A stretch of DNA of 64,000 nt from JANPCX01 sp031431125 (GTDB taxonomy: Bacteria; Pseudomonadota; Gammaproteobacteria; Burkholderiales; Burkholderiaceae_C). The position numbers were made by a program, and so were the translations under genes. The notes beneath the pieces are model-generated. The model had not been told where the DNA came from. It searched no databases and was given only the letters and a program-made list of their open reading frames with translations. Shown in pieces: positions 1-9,011 of this stretch (position 1 is the stretch's first letter; each line of letters starts with the position of its first letter). Location of the stretch: the NCBI GenBank assembly GCA_031431125.1, contig JANPCX010000073.1, forward strand, positions 62,001 through 126,000. Reading direction: 5' to 3'.

Positions 1-482
1 ATTTCTTGGAGCGCGCCCGCCCAGCGGACGAGCAGCCCGGGCCCAAACAAACCTTGGTAATCGGTGAGCACTATGTGCCACGCGACCAAATTGCAGCCTT
101 CATGGCGCAAGCCGCTCAAGTGCTGAAAGTGCAAAGCGTGGAGGTGATTTACGGCACCATTCGCGCCATCTTGAAAGACGACGTCAGTTTTTTGCCGTGG
201 GCCAAAGACGACTATGCCTGCGTCATCTTCAATTTGAGGACAGCCCACACAGACGAAGGCCAAGCCCGCACCGCTGCGGCATTTCGCGGTTTGATCGAAG
301 CCGCTCTAAACCTGGGCGGCAGCTACTTTCTCACCTACCACCGCCACGCGACACGCGAGCAAGTGCTGCGCGCCTATCCGCAGTTTGAAGCTTTCTTGGA
401 ACGCAAGCGGCACTTCGATCCGCAAGAGCGCTTCACCAGTGACTGGTACCGCCACCATGTGGCGTTGATCGGCCAAGCTTGA
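1..482 (+). CDS. FAD-linked oxidase, C-terminal part (5' end outside window)
   Basis: The reading frame is open from the window edge, so about 160 C-terminal residues of a longer protein are visible. The tail contains the pattern P-x-F-x-x-F-L-x-x-K, then D-P and SDWYRHH. This is how C-terminal domains of FAD-binding-4 oxidoreductases (VAO/GlcD-like family) end. The FAD-binding domain would lie upstream, so substrate and full length cannot be judged. The stop overlaps the TTG start of the following methyltransferase by 4 bases, which suggests one transcript. The family call rests on the C-terminal pattern only. Confidence 0.6.
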   Translation, partial: FLERARPADEQPGPKQTLVIGEHYVPRDQIAAFMAQAAQVLKVQSVEVIYGTIRAILKDDVSFLPWAKDDYACVIFNLRTAHTDEGQARTAAAFRGLIEAALNLGGSYFLTYHRHATREQVLRAYPQFEAFLERKRHFDPQERFTSDWYRHHVALIGQA

Positions 483-1375
483 AAGCCGGTCAGGCCAGCA
501 CCACCGCCAAGGTGATCGCCGCCAGCACCGTGCTGCTGGCCAGCAGCCCCGCAGACCCAACTTTGGTGCCTGCCGGTGCGGCTGCGCTGTGCCGCCATTT
601 TTTGTCGACCACCTGGACCGACCGCTGCCTGATCCGCAGCGCCAGCAGCCCCTGGACACGCTGGCTGTGGCGCGGCTTAGAGCGCCTGACCCATCCCGGC
701 ATCATGCGCCACTACCTGCTGCGCAAACGGTGGATCGAGGCGCAATGCCGCTTGGCCTTGCAGCAAGGGGTGGCGCGTGTCATCGTGATCGGTGCGGGCC
801 TGGATACCTTGGCTTTGCGTTTGGCGCCAGAGTTCCCCGAGGTCGCCTGGGTGGAGATGGACCACCCGGCCACTCAGGACTTCAAACGCCAAGGTTTGGT
901 CCACGCCGGCCTGCAGTTGCCGGCAAACCTGACGCTGCTCAGCGTCGACTTGTCGACCTCACCTTTGCCGACCGCTTTGATGCAAGACAAGCGCTCCACG
1001 CTGGTGGTGATCGAAGGCGTGTTGATGTACCTGAAAGAGGCCGATGTGGCCGCCTTGCTGCGCGATCAAATCCGCGCCTTGTCGACTGTGCCGGTGCAAC
1101 TCATCTTCAGCCACATGGTTCGCTGGCCCCAAGGCCGCGCCGGTTTTCGGCCCTCCAGTTGGTGGGTCGACCGCTGGCTGGCCTGGCGGGCCGAGCCCTT
1201 CCAATGGACGATGGCGCCGCAGGCACTCGCGTCTTGGTTGCAGGGCTTGGGGTTTGAGTTGCTGCATCAGGCCGAGCCGCCTTTCACAGCGGATTCGGCG
1301 TTGCCGAACGACTGTTTGAAGGGGGAGAACTTGGTGTTGTGTGTGGCGCAAAGGATGGTTGGTACGGCCGGTTGA
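479..1375 (+). CDS. class I SAM-dependent methyltransferase, PPM1/LCMT-like
   Basis: This 298-residue protein resembles the bacterial leucine-carboxyl-methyltransferase-like family. Visible features are the SAM-binding glycine motif I (VIVIGAGLDTLALRLAP, near residue 100), an acidic motif after strand 2 (VEMDHPATQ), and a later strand reading VVIEGVLMYL. The start is TTG within the overlap with the preceding oxidase stop, and no better start is visible. No signal peptide or membrane segment is seen, so it should be cytoplasmic. The methyl acceptor is unknown. Tight coupling to an FAD oxidase suggests small-molecule modification, but that is inference. Confidence 0.7.
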   Translation: MKAGQASTTAKVIAASTVLLASSPADPTLVPAGAAALCRHFLSTTWTDRCLIRSASSPWTRWLWRGLERLTHPGIMRHYLLRKRWIEAQCRLALQQGVARVIVIGAGLDTLALRLAPEFPEVAWVEMDHPATQDFKRQGLVHAGLQLPANLTLLSVDLSTSPLPTALMQDKRSTLVVIEGVLMYLKEADVAALLRDQIRALSTVPVQLIFSHMVRWPQGRAGFRPSSWWVDRWLAWRAEPFQWTMAPQALASWLQGLGFELLHQAEPPFTADSALPNDCLKGENLVLCVAQRMVGTAG

Positions 1376-1376
1376 A

Positions 1377-1950
1377 GTCTCCACTGCCGGTTTGGCTAAG
1401 CCTGTCACAAGGGGGCCTTCGTCGCTGACAGCTTTGACTTGGAACACCGCGCCGGGTCTCGGCCCGGCATGCCGAGTAACTTCTTTTGCTGGTGCAAAAG
1501 AAGTCACCAAGAAAACACCTGAACACCAGCCTATTTGAGGAATGACGGATCGGACCAGGATCGGGGTGGATGCACCGGATTTGACTTGGCACCACTAGCC
1601 CTCAGGCCACGTTTTCTCGGCGGCTTGTCGTACCAAGCGTTGAATGCATCCGCCGCCTTTCTTGGCCTGCCACGCCGTCTTCGCGATTCACGGTGTTTGG
1701 ACAAACCGCCGAGAAAACGTGGCCTGAGGGCCAGTGGCCACTGGTCGAAGCCAGACCCCACGTCTGTGCTCCTGCATCACGCTACCTCTGCCCAAATAGG
1801 CTGGTGTTCAGGTGCTTCTTTGCTTACTTTCTTTGCACCAGCAAAGAAAGTGAGGCGCCCTGCCGGGGCGAGACCCGGCGCGGTATCCCAAGCCAAGGCC
1901 GTCCTCCCCCAGAGGCTCCCTTCGACAGACTCAACCAAACCGGCAGAGAC
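1377..1950. repeat. long imperfect palindrome filling the intergenic region
   Basis: Outer arms at about 1377-1537 and 1794-1950 are reverse complements over about 160 bases with small gaps; both contain the strings GCCGGTTTGG, CCGCGCCGGGTCTC and CACCTGAACACCAGCC. Inner arms at 1599-1629 and 1700-1730 match with one difference over 31 bases. Only about 70 central bases (1630-1699) are unpaired. Each outer arm also carries its own small hairpin around TTGCTGGTGCAAA. No transposase is present. It could be a MITE-like or REP-type composite element, or a very long bidirectional termination structure between a rightward methyltransferase and a leftward dehydrogenase. Small open frames inside it are by-products of the symmetry. 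Confidence 0.85.
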
Positions 1951-1974
1951 AACAGACCGCATCAATAGCGAATA

Positions 1975-3495
1975 TCACCTCGCCGTAGGCATCACAAACT
2001 CCGCCCCTGCGGCCGTACCGGCTGGCCAGCGCTGCATCACCGATTTTTGCTTGGTATAGAAGCGCACCGCCTCTTCACCATAAGCATGCATGTCACCAAA
2101 CATGCTTTTCTTCCAGCCGCCAAAACCCATCCAGGCCATGGGCACGGGAATGGGTACATTGATGCCGACCATGCCGACTTCAATGCACCGCGCGAACTCG
2201 CGGGCCACACCGCCGTCGCGGGTGTAGCAGGCCACGCCGTTGGCATAGTCGCAGGCGTTGATGAGGTCAATCGCGGCGTCTAAGGTTTTCACGCGCACGC
2301 AGCACAGCACGGGGCCAAAAATTTCTTCGCGGTAAATGCGCATCGTAGGATTGACGTGGTCAAACAAGCTGCCGCCCGTGAAAAAACCTTGTTCATGGCC
2401 AGGCACTTTCAGCCCTCGGCCATCAACGACCAACGTCGCCCCTTCCTCCACACCGCTGGCGATCAAACCTTCGATGCGGCCCAAGGCCGCCCGGTTGACG
2501 ATGGGGCCCATCTCGGCATCGGGTGCCATGCCGTCTTTCACCACCAAAGCGCGGGCCCGCTTGGCCAAAGCCTGCACCACCGTGTCGGCCACATCACCCA
2601 CCAACACGGCCACCGAGATCGCCATGCAGCGTTCTCCGGCCGAGCCGTAAGCGGCGCCGATCAACGCATCGACCGCCTGGGGCAAGTCGGCATCGGGCAT
2701 CACCACCAAATGGTTTTTGGCGCTGCCCAGGGCTTGCACTCGTTTGCCGTGGCGTGCGCCGGTCTCGAACAGGCTTTGTGCGATGGGCGTGCTGCCGACA
2801 AAACTCAAGGCCTTCACATCAGGGTGTTTCAAGAGCGCATCCACCGCCACCTTGTCGCCTTGCACCACATTGAACACGCCATCGGGCAGGCCGGCCTCTT
2901 TCAAAAGTTGAGCCATGAAAACCGAGGCTGACGGGTCACGCTCACTGGGCTTCAAGACAAAACTGTTGCCACAGGCCAAGGCCAAGGGAAACATCCAGCA
3001 CGGCACCATGCAGGGAAAGTTAAACGGCGTGACGCCAGCCACCACGCCCAGCGGTTGGCGCCAGATCCAGTTGTCAATCCCGGTGCTGGCTTGGTCGCTG
3101 AAATCACCTTTGAGCAATTGCGGAGCGCCACAAGCAAACTCGATGATGTCGATGCCGCGCATCACCTCGCCCTGGGCATCGCTGAACACCTTGCCGTGTT
3201 CTGAGGTGATGATGGCAGCCAGCTCGTCTTTGTGCTGGTTCATCAAGGCCAGGAATTGGTTCAGCACCCGAGCGCGGCGAATGGGCGGCGCTTCAGCCCA
3301 AGCCGGAAACGCTTGCCGGGCTGCATCCACTGCGGCGTGCACTTGGGCTGCATCGGCCATCACCACATGGCGGGCCACCTGGCCGGTGGCGGGATTGAAC
3401 ACGGCTTCACGCCTTGGGTCCAAGCCCTCGGAGGTGGCGCCCTGTATCCAATGCGGTACAACGGTATGAGGGAAACGAAAGTTTGGGGTATTCAT
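1975..3495 (-). CDS. mmsA: methylmalonate-semialdehyde dehydrogenase (CoA-acylating)
   Basis: Members of this family convert (methyl)malonate semialdehyde plus CoA and NAD+ to propionyl- or acetyl-CoA, in valine, inositol or beta-alanine breakdown. The 506-residue protein has the aldehyde dehydrogenase layout: the substrate-channel segment TPFNFPCMVPCWMFPLAL (about 156-173), LKPSERDPS in the cofactor domain, and the catalytic cysteine in AGERCMA (C290). Length and the FPCMVPCWM segment favour MmsA over general aldehyde dehydrogenases. I chose the ATG at 3495 because AGGAG lies just upstream; a longer frame upstream lacks a ribosome site and family similarity. It stands alone, with the long palindrome downstream. 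Confidence 0.88.
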   Translation of the reverse strand: MNTPNFRFPHTVVPHWIQGATSEGLDPRREAVFNPATGQVARHVVMADAAQVHAAVDAARQAFPAWAEAPPIRRARVLNQFLALMNQHKDELAAIITSEHGKVFSDAQGEVMRGIDIIEFACGAPQLLKGDFSDQASTGIDNWIWRQPLGVVAGVTPFNFPCMVPCWMFPLALACGNSFVLKPSERDPSASVFMAQLLKEAGLPDGVFNVVQGDKVAVDALLKHPDVKALSFVGSTPIAQSLFETGARHGKRVQALGSAKNHLVVMPDADLPQAVDALIGAAYGSAGERCMAISVAVLVGDVADTVVQALAKRARALVVKDGMAPDAEMGPIVNRAALGRIEGLIASGVEEGATLVVDGRGLKVPGHEQGFFTGGSLFDHVNPTMRIYREEIFGPVLCCVRVKTLDAAIDLINACDYANGVACYTRDGGVAREFARCIEVGMVGINVPIPVPMAWMGFGGWKKSMFGDMHAYGEEAVRFYTKQKSVMQRWPAGTAAGAEFVMPTAR

Positions 3496-3651
3496 GGGGC
3501 ACTCCTGACACCGAGACACACAGTCTAAGGCGACGCTGCTCACCGTGATTGAGTTCCCAAGGCCATGAGCAGCGCAGGGCCAAGCGTTCAACGGCACCTG
3601 ATGCAGTCGCTCTATGGCAGCATCGCAACGGCAAACCAAAGAGGAGGGTTG

Positions 3652-4563
3652 ATGCATTCTTGGTACGGTTCACGACGAAGTTTTTTGGCAGCAAGCACTT
3701 TGCCCTTGCTGAGTGCTTGTGGCACGCCCTTGCCACTGAACACACAGAGCACGTCATCGGCGCAGGCCGCCGCGCGGCTGGCTGACAGTGCCCAGGCCCA
3801 TGGTCTGGGGGCCTATCGACAAATCAACGACATCAACGTCAGCTACGACGGCCAATGGCGGCCGCTGATCGGCCGCATCCAGCCCGAGGTTGTTGATTCG
3901 GCCTTCAGGATTTCTTCTCAAGAGCGCCTGTTGCCGGCGCAAGGCGTGGTGGCGCAAAGCTACACCGGGCCTCAAGGCAACAAACATGTGTTTTGGCAGC
4001 GGAGCAAAAGCGAGATCGGCGTTTGGTACAACGGTTCGGCCAGCGGCAGCGCCTCGGTGCAGGCGGCAGCCGCCATGGTGGCGGAGTGCTATGGCCTCTT
4101 TCTTCTGGGCCCCCTTTGGTTGAGCACACGGCAAGCAGAAAAGCCCTTGGTTTTAGCGATGGGCGGCACCGAGCGCGTCAACGACCGTTTGTGCGATGTG
4201 GTCCACGCTTGGTTGTCGCCCGGTTTTGGGCGCGCCACCATGGACCGCGTGTCGCTGTGCATTGACAAGCAAGACCACGTCACGCGGCGACTGCGTTTCA
4301 CGCTGGAAGGTTATGCCGGCACTCAAGGCGCCGTGGCCGAGGTCGATGTGCTGGCTTTTGAAAAACACTTCGGCGTTTTGTGGCCGATGCGCTCTTATGA
4401 AGAAGTGGTTCACCCCCTGAGACTGCCCGCCCACGACTGGTGGGTGACAGGCTTAGACATCAACCGTGGCCTGACATCGGAGGATCTGCGTGGGCCCCAG
4501 TTCAGTGGCCGCGCGAAAGCCACCGCCGCTGCGATCTCACCACCGGCTCGCCTTACTCAGTAA
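3652..4563 (+). CDS. Tat-exported lipoprotein of unknown function
   Basis: A protein of 303 residues with a twin-arginine signal (SRRSFLAAS, residues 7-15) followed directly by a lipobox LLSAC with C23. This predicts export by Tat and lipid anchoring. The ATG at 3652 is preceded by GAGGAGGG; earlier ATGs in frame would bury the signal peptide. The mature part (about 280 residues) is beta-rich by eye, with segments such as YDGQWRPLIGRIQPEV. I do not recognise a family with certainty. It ends 7 bases inside the convergent beta-helix lipoprotein gene. Confidence 0.65.
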   Translation: MHSWYGSRRSFLAASTLPLLSACGTPLPLNTQSTSSAQAAARLADSAQAHGLGAYRQINDINVSYDGQWRPLIGRIQPEVVDSAFRISSQERLLPAQGVVAQSYTGPQGNKHVFWQRSKSEIGVWYNGSASGSASVQAAAAMVAECYGLFLLGPLWLSTRQAEKPLVLAMGGTERVNDRLCDVVHAWLSPGFGRATMDRVSLCIDKQDHVTRRLRFTLEGYAGTQGAVAEVDVLAFEKHFGVLWPMRSYEEVVHPLRLPAHDWWVTGLDINRGLTSEDLRGPQFSGRAKATAAAISPPARLTQ

Positions 4564-6218
4564 GCACCCAGACGGTTGGTCAGGCTGCGGGACTCGCCCA
4601 AGTAGTTTTTGCTGACGGCGTTGTCCACACCACCCGCAGGAACGGCTGGGATGCTTGGCAGTTCGCTCCATGCGAAGTTGGGGATGGCGTACACGGTGAA
4701 GCGGTCAACGTTGCCGCCCGTGAGGGGCCGAAAATCTCCAGCGACTGCGTTCACCAATTGCGGCTCAGCCGTGTTAATGCTGTTTTGCGCCACGAGCAAC
4801 GTGGGGCTGCAGGTGGTGTGGCTGGCGGGGCAAGCGCTGCCATCCTCGATGCCCAAAGGATGGTTGGATGGCCCGTTCCAAATGACGTTGCCACGCATGA
4901 TCAGCCCCGCATCACTGCGTGCGTCAAGAGGCACATTGCTGTTCACAGGATTGCTCAGGGCACCAAAAATCTGGAACTGCTGCCAGCGGCTGGGTGCGCT
5001 GGCCGGGTTGTAAAAAATGTTGTTGAAGACCAGGACGTTGCGGTTCGGTATGCGCACCGCATTGCTGCCGTTGTCGACCACGGTGGTGCCCCAGCCCCCT
5101 GCATTCAAGTACTGTTGGCAACGCTCACGGCCGGTGTCGCCGGGTTGCCCGTCACAGCTGCGCAGACCCGCCACGGCTTCAAACACATGGCTGCGACTGC
5201 CAATGCGGTAGAAAGTATTGTGGGCAAAGAGCACATTGAATGCACCTTGCGCGCCTATGGCGGCACCCTCCACGTTGTGAACCACGTTGTTGATGAAACG
5301 AATGTCGTAAGCCTCGTAGTGCAACCACGGTGAAGTCATGAACTGAAAACCTGTACCTTGGCCCGCCGTGAAACCACCGGTGCCGCAGTTGGTGTAGGCG
5401 TTGCCTTCCACACGCAAATAAGCCGAACCGCCTTTGGCGTACTGGCACCAATCACCGGCGTTGTGGATTTTGTTGCCCACCACATGGCCGTATTGCACGC
5501 CGACATAGTCGATCGCGTTGTCCCACGCGCCCGAGATGTCATTGCCTTCCAGGTACACATACTGGGACTGGTTGATCTTGATGGTCTCCTGCGCCACGCG
5601 GTTGCCACCTCTGAGCACGCTGTCCCGCACCAGCAGGTACTGGCACTGTTCGCAGTGCAGGGCATCACCCGCTGGTTGCGGGGCGATGTTCAAGTTGACG
5701 AGGTAGAGGTAGCGCACGTCATACACATTCAAGTCGCCGCCCAAGGTCACCGTGCCAGCCGTCTCGGCGGTGATGAGAATGGGGAAGTCACGTGTGCCGT
5801 GGCGCCCGTCCATGTAATTGGGCAGGCTGGCTTCGGGGTAGGTGCCGGGCGCCAACAGGATGCGGTAGCCGGTTCCCGCAAGCGTTCCGCGAGGCACTTT
5901 CTGCCAAGCAGCAGTCAAGGTGCGCAGCGGTGCGGCGCTGCTGAGGCCGTCGTTGGCATCGTTGCCGACGGCGCTGACAAACAAGGTGGTGAGCACCGGC
6001 GTCCCGATGTCGTAACGCCCTTGCACCAACGGCGCAGGTGCAGCGGGTGCCGGACTGGCCGGAGGGCTGGCGATCGGCGCGGGTGCGGGGGATGAACCGA
6101 CCGGCGCTGACGGGTCGCTGGTGCCTGTTCCACCGCCTCCACCACCACAACCCCATAAGGCGACAACGGCGAAAACGCCCACCAACCGACCAATGACACG
6201 GCGCGACAACGGCAGCAT
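4557..6218 (-). CDS. right-handed beta-helix (pectate-lyase-like) lipoprotein
   Basis: A 553-residue protein with a signal peptide and lipobox (ALWGC, C24), a glycine run, then a Pro/Ala/Ser-rich linker to about residue 65. The body starts with FVSAVGNDANDGLSS, typical of right-handed parallel beta-helix proteins of the pectate lyase/Pel9A type. It continues with repeated short rungs such as YLYLVNLNI, YVYLEGNDI and VLFAHNTFYRIG. Ligand or polysaccharide substrate cannot be read from the sequence. The ATG at 6218 was chosen because GGGAG precedes it and it places the signal sequence at the N terminus. A tail-to-tail overlap of 7 bases joins it with the Tat lipoprotein gene. Confidence 0.72.
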   Translation of the reverse strand: MLPLSRRVIGRLVGVFAVVALWGCGGGGGGTGTSDPSAPVGSSPAPAPIASPPASPAPAAPAPLVQGRYDIGTPVLTTLFVSAVGNDANDGLSSAAPLRTLTAAWQKVPRGTLAGTGYRILLAPGTYPEASLPNYMDGRHGTRDFPILITAETAGTVTLGGDLNVYDVRYLYLVNLNIAPQPAGDALHCEQCQYLLVRDSVLRGGNRVAQETIKINQSQYVYLEGNDISGAWDNAIDYVGVQYGHVVGNKIHNAGDWCQYAKGGSAYLRVEGNAYTNCGTGGFTAGQGTGFQFMTSPWLHYEAYDIRFINNVVHNVEGAAIGAQGAFNVLFAHNTFYRIGSRSHVFEAVAGLRSCDGQPGDTGRERCQQYLNAGGWGTTVVDNGSNAVRIPNRNVLVFNNIFYNPASAPSRWQQFQIFGALSNPVNSNVPLDARSDAGLIMRGNVIWNGPSNHPLGIEDGSACPASHTTCSPTLLVAQNSINTAEPQLVNAVAGDFRPLTGGNVDRFTVYAIPNFAWSELPSIPAVPAGGVDNAVSKNYLGESRSLTNRLGAY

Positions 6219-6307
6219 GAAGGACTCCCTGAATCCGACAAGAGGATCCACACCGCTATATCGGCCAGAGCCTTGCAAAGTTGACGGCCCTCAAGTGGCT
6301 GGCCAGT

Positions 6308-6739
6308 TCACAGCTTGTGCGTGGACAACAAAATGCTGGTCTCGGTATGGGCAATGCCTTTGATCAGACGAATCTCGTCCAGCACACGGTCGAAGGCCTC
6401 CAGGGTATCGGCCCTCACCTCTGCCACCATGTCCCAGCGCCCATTGGTGGTGTGCAGGGATTGCACATAAGGGTGGCCGCGAAGCGCGCGCAACACCTCG
6501 GCCGCCTTGTTGCCCTCGACCACCACATTCATCAAAGCCCGGATGCGCTGAGATTCTGCTTGGGGTTTGAGCCTGACCGTGTAACCCACGATCACACCAT
6601 CCCGCTCTAAACGTTGCAGACGATTTTGTACCGTGCCACGCGCCACTCTCAGCTTTTTGGCCAAGGTGGCCACCGGCAACCGCGCGTTGTCTCTGAGCAG
6701 CGAGATCAATTCACGGTCAACGTCATCCAAGCCAAGCAC
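6308..6739 (-). CDS. Lrp/AsnC family transcriptional regulator
   Basis: A 143-residue protein of the usual Lrp length. The N terminus carries the family helix-turn-helix (LDDVDRELISLLRDNARLPV, then LAKKLRVARGTVQNRLQRLE). The C-terminal half is the RAM/ACT-like effector and oligomerisation domain (residues about 65-143). The start is GTG at 6739; an upstream TAG in frame limits the alternatives and the ribosome site is weak. Lrp genes of this type usually sit divergent to an amino-acid operon they control. Here the divergent neighbour is a peroxidase, but a decayed copy of the same gene lies upstream of the amino-acid uptake operon at 15.5 kb. Confidence 0.88.
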   Translation of the reverse strand: MLGLDDVDRELISLLRDNARLPVATLAKKLRVARGTVQNRLQRLERDGVIVGYTVRLKPQAESQRIRALMNVVVEGNKAAEVLRALRGHPYVQSLHTTNGRWDMVAEVRADTLEAFDRVLDEIRLIKGIAHTETSILLSTHKL

Positions 6740-7020
6740 TTTGTTCTTTTCTGTTGAGCATTTTGACTACTCCATCGATCGAATTGGGCTCGGCGTGCGC
6801 AGATTGCATAGATTCTATCGCAGTCTCACTGCCAAGACACGAACATAATTTTGACCATGATGTCATGCCAAAGGGCACTGAGCAATCGGCAATTGGGTCA
6901 ATCTGTGCGTGCTTATTGGTCAGTTTTTGGTGAAAACAGGGCGTTGTTTTGGCTGTCCGGTGGCGCATCGATTTTCAACAATACGGACCTGAAATCCGAC
7001 GGGTGAATGAATTCACGGGC
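6610..7020. repeat. left copy of a duplicated lrp-start/intergenic segment
   Basis: The N-terminal coding part of the intact lrp and the following intergenic DNA align collinearly with 14735-15145. Landmarks are GAGATCAA-TCAC followed by GTCATCCAA (6701-6729 versus 14808-14834), CATGATGTCA, GCCAATTGG-like blocks, and TTGGCGCAT/TGGCGCATCGATTTTCAACAAT (about 6961-6981 versus 15083-15104). Identity is roughly three quarters by eye, so this is an old duplication or a recombination between related loci. The rest of this 676-base gap (7021-7285) shows no gene I can support. Confidence 0.7.
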
Positions 7021-7285
7021 CGGAAGTCATGTCGTTGCCAAAGCCCCGCAAGGGTCAGCGGTGTGAAAAGAAACAGATCGCTGCGGGTAGTCAATGACGA
7101 TGGCGTGGCGCTTTCTTTGACCAGCGATTCATTGCTGCCACCCAGACAGCCAGTTTGATGAAACCCACTGCCAGTAAGAAATTCTTGTCGCAACAGCATC
7201 AACCCTTTGCGCACAAAAAACCACAGACTGAGGCCTCACAGATTTAGATCAGCGCTCAGTCCCCCTAGCCCAGCGTGTCCGTAGT

Positions 7286-7372
7286 GCCGACGTTGACCAG
7301 CATGCGTGATTTGTTTTGGCTTTACAAAGCAGCAACAAAGATCTGCGCAGGGCTCAGCAAAATCTTGAGACC
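7286..7372 (+). repeat. upstream repeat copy 1 (shared with 9790-9876)
   Basis: This 87-base segment ends about 40 bases before the peroxidase start. It is repeated in the same orientation before the large Tat lipoprotein gene; by my count roughly 75 of 87 bases agree. Conserved blocks are GCCGACGTTGACCAGC, TGCGTGATTT, TTTGGCTTTAC and AGGGCTCAGCAAAATCTTGA. The sequence stops matching just before each coding region. This is what a shared promoter and operator would look like, although a duplicated fragment without function is also possible. TTGACC could be a -35 element, but I see no convincing -10 at the right distance. Confidence 0.7.
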
Positions 7373-7415
7373 AACTATTTAAATGACGTGTGCCAATAAT
7401 TCCGGAGACCCACAG

Positions 7416-8996
7416 ATGTCAAACCTGAAAACGAAATCGACCTCGGCGTTGAAGTGCGCCCGCACAGTGAGGCGCGCCCTGGTCACACTGGCTGTGAGTA
7501 TTGCCATCGGTGGTGCCAACGGCGGGCCAGCAAATCAGTCCACCACGCCGACCACTGCTGCAGACATGGTTCGACCAAGCCCGTCCGAAGCAGAGCTGAA
7601 TGCGCAGCTGGAAATTACCTTGCGCAAAGCCGGATTCACCGGCAAAGTGGAATCGACACTAGAGAAGCGCCTGGGTCGCAAGCTCAATCCGGCACTGGTT
7701 GAAGCGGGTAGGAATTTGTTTTTCGACCCCATAGGCGCTTTGGGCAACGACAACAGCTGCGCCGGCTGCCACGCACCCGCCGCCGGCATGGGTGACACTC
7801 AGTCCATTGCCATCGGCGTGCTGAACAACAACTTGGTCGGGCCGGACCGCAAGGGGCCACGCAACCAGCGCCGTACCCCCACCGTGGTGAACACGGCGTT
7901 CTACCCCAACTTGATGTGGAACGGGCGCTTCAGTGCGCCGTCAGGCAATCCGTTTGACAACTCGGCCGGCTTTGCGTTTCCTGCACCGGAAGGAACCACC
8001 AAGTTCCCCGCCAATTCACCCACCATCCGCCACCTCCTGGTTGCACAGGCCCATATACCGCCCACCGAGTTGAGCGAGGCGGCGGGCTTCGTAGGTACCA
8101 AGGGCGAAATAGACGCGCGTCTTGACAAATTCGACACCGGCAAAGGCAGCCCCGTTCCGAAGCCGGATGCCTCGGGTTTCAGAAACCAGCCCATCCGTGT
8201 GGAGGTGATGAAACGCCTCAATGCAAACAAGGCTTATGTCGAGTTGTTTGGGAAAGTCTTTCCTGAAGTCAAACACGGCGGCCCCATTACCGAGGTGATG
8301 TTTGGGCAAGCGATTGCGGAGTTTGAGTTCAGTTTGATGCGGGCCAATGCGCCCATCGACAAGTTTGCGCGCGGGAACCACGACGCCATGATCCCGAAGG
8401 GCAAACGCGGCGCGCTGCTGTTCTTCGGCAAAGCCAACTGCGTGGCTTGTCATGCGGTGGCGGGCAAGTCCAACGAAATGTTCAGTGATTTCCAAAATCA
8501 CGTGGCGGGTGTTCCCCAGATTGCACCCAAGTTGGGGTCAGCCAACGTCATTTATGACGGCCCCGGAGAAGACGAGGACTTCGGGTTGGAGCAGTTCACG
8601 GGCATCGCCGCAGACCGCTACAAATTCCGCACCTCGCCGCTTCGTAATGTCGGCTTGCAACCCACTTTTTTCCACAACGGCGCATTCACGAACTTGGAAG
8701 AAGCCATCCGCTTCCACATCAACACCCCTGCGGTTGCACGCAAGTACAACGCCAAAGATGCTGGTGTGGACAACGACCTGACTCACAGGCAAGGCCCCAT
8801 GGAACCCGTGTTGCAGCGATTGGACCCGCGGTTGAGTCAACCCGTGCGCCTCACCGATGAGGAAATCAGTGACCTGCTGCGGTTTGTCCGCGTCAGCCTG
8901 ACGGACCAACGTGCCAGCGCAGAAGAGTTATGCAAGTTGGTCCCCAAGAAACTACCCAGCGGGCTCAAACCCCTGGAATTCCAGGGGTGTAAATAA
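7416..8996 (+). CDS. di-heme cytochrome c peroxidase / MauG-family protein
   Basis: A 526-residue exported protein with two c-type heme sites, CAGCH (C115-H119) and CVACH (C342-H346), in the order seen in bacterial di-heme peroxidases and MauG. An N-terminal signal region (residues 1-40) is followed by a family-specific stretch with LVEAGRNLFFDPIGALGND just before heme 1. It is clearly longer than classical CcpA proteins (about 330 residues), with extra sequence around GNPFDNSAGFAFPAPEG and at the C terminus. The ATG at 7416 has GGAGA upstream. The TPR protein follows after 15 bases. Substrate (peroxide, or protein/polymer oxidation) is not determinable. Location should be periplasmic. Confidence 0.85.
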   Translation: MSNLKTKSTSALKCARTVRRALVTLAVSIAIGGANGGPANQSTTPTTAADMVRPSPSEAELNAQLEITLRKAGFTGKVESTLEKRLGRKLNPALVEAGRNLFFDPIGALGNDNSCAGCHAPAAGMGDTQSIAIGVLNNNLVGPDRKGPRNQRRTPTVVNTAFYPNLMWNGRFSAPSGNPFDNSAGFAFPAPEGTTKFPANSPTIRHLLVAQAHIPPTELSEAAGFVGTKGEIDARLDKFDTGKGSPVPKPDASGFRNQPIRVEVMKRLNANKAYVELFGKVFPEVKHGGPITEVMFGQAIAEFEFSLMRANAPIDKFARGNHDAMIPKGKRGALLFFGKANCVACHAVAGKSNEMFSDFQNHVAGVPQIAPKLGSANVIYDGPGEDEDFGLEQFTGIAADRYKFRTSPLRNVGLQPTFFHNGAFTNLEEAIRFHINTPAVARKYNAKDAGVDNDLTHRQGPMEPVLQRLDPRLSQPVRLTDEEISDLLRFVRVSLTDQRASAEELCKLVPKKLPSGLKPLEFQGCK

Positions 8997-9011
8997 GGCG
9001 AGGATCACTCT

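Noticed and set aside
1535..2059. A 174-codon rightward frame in the palindrome
   Set aside because: The frame arises from the repeat symmetry, lacks a ribosome site and runs into the dehydrogenase gene.
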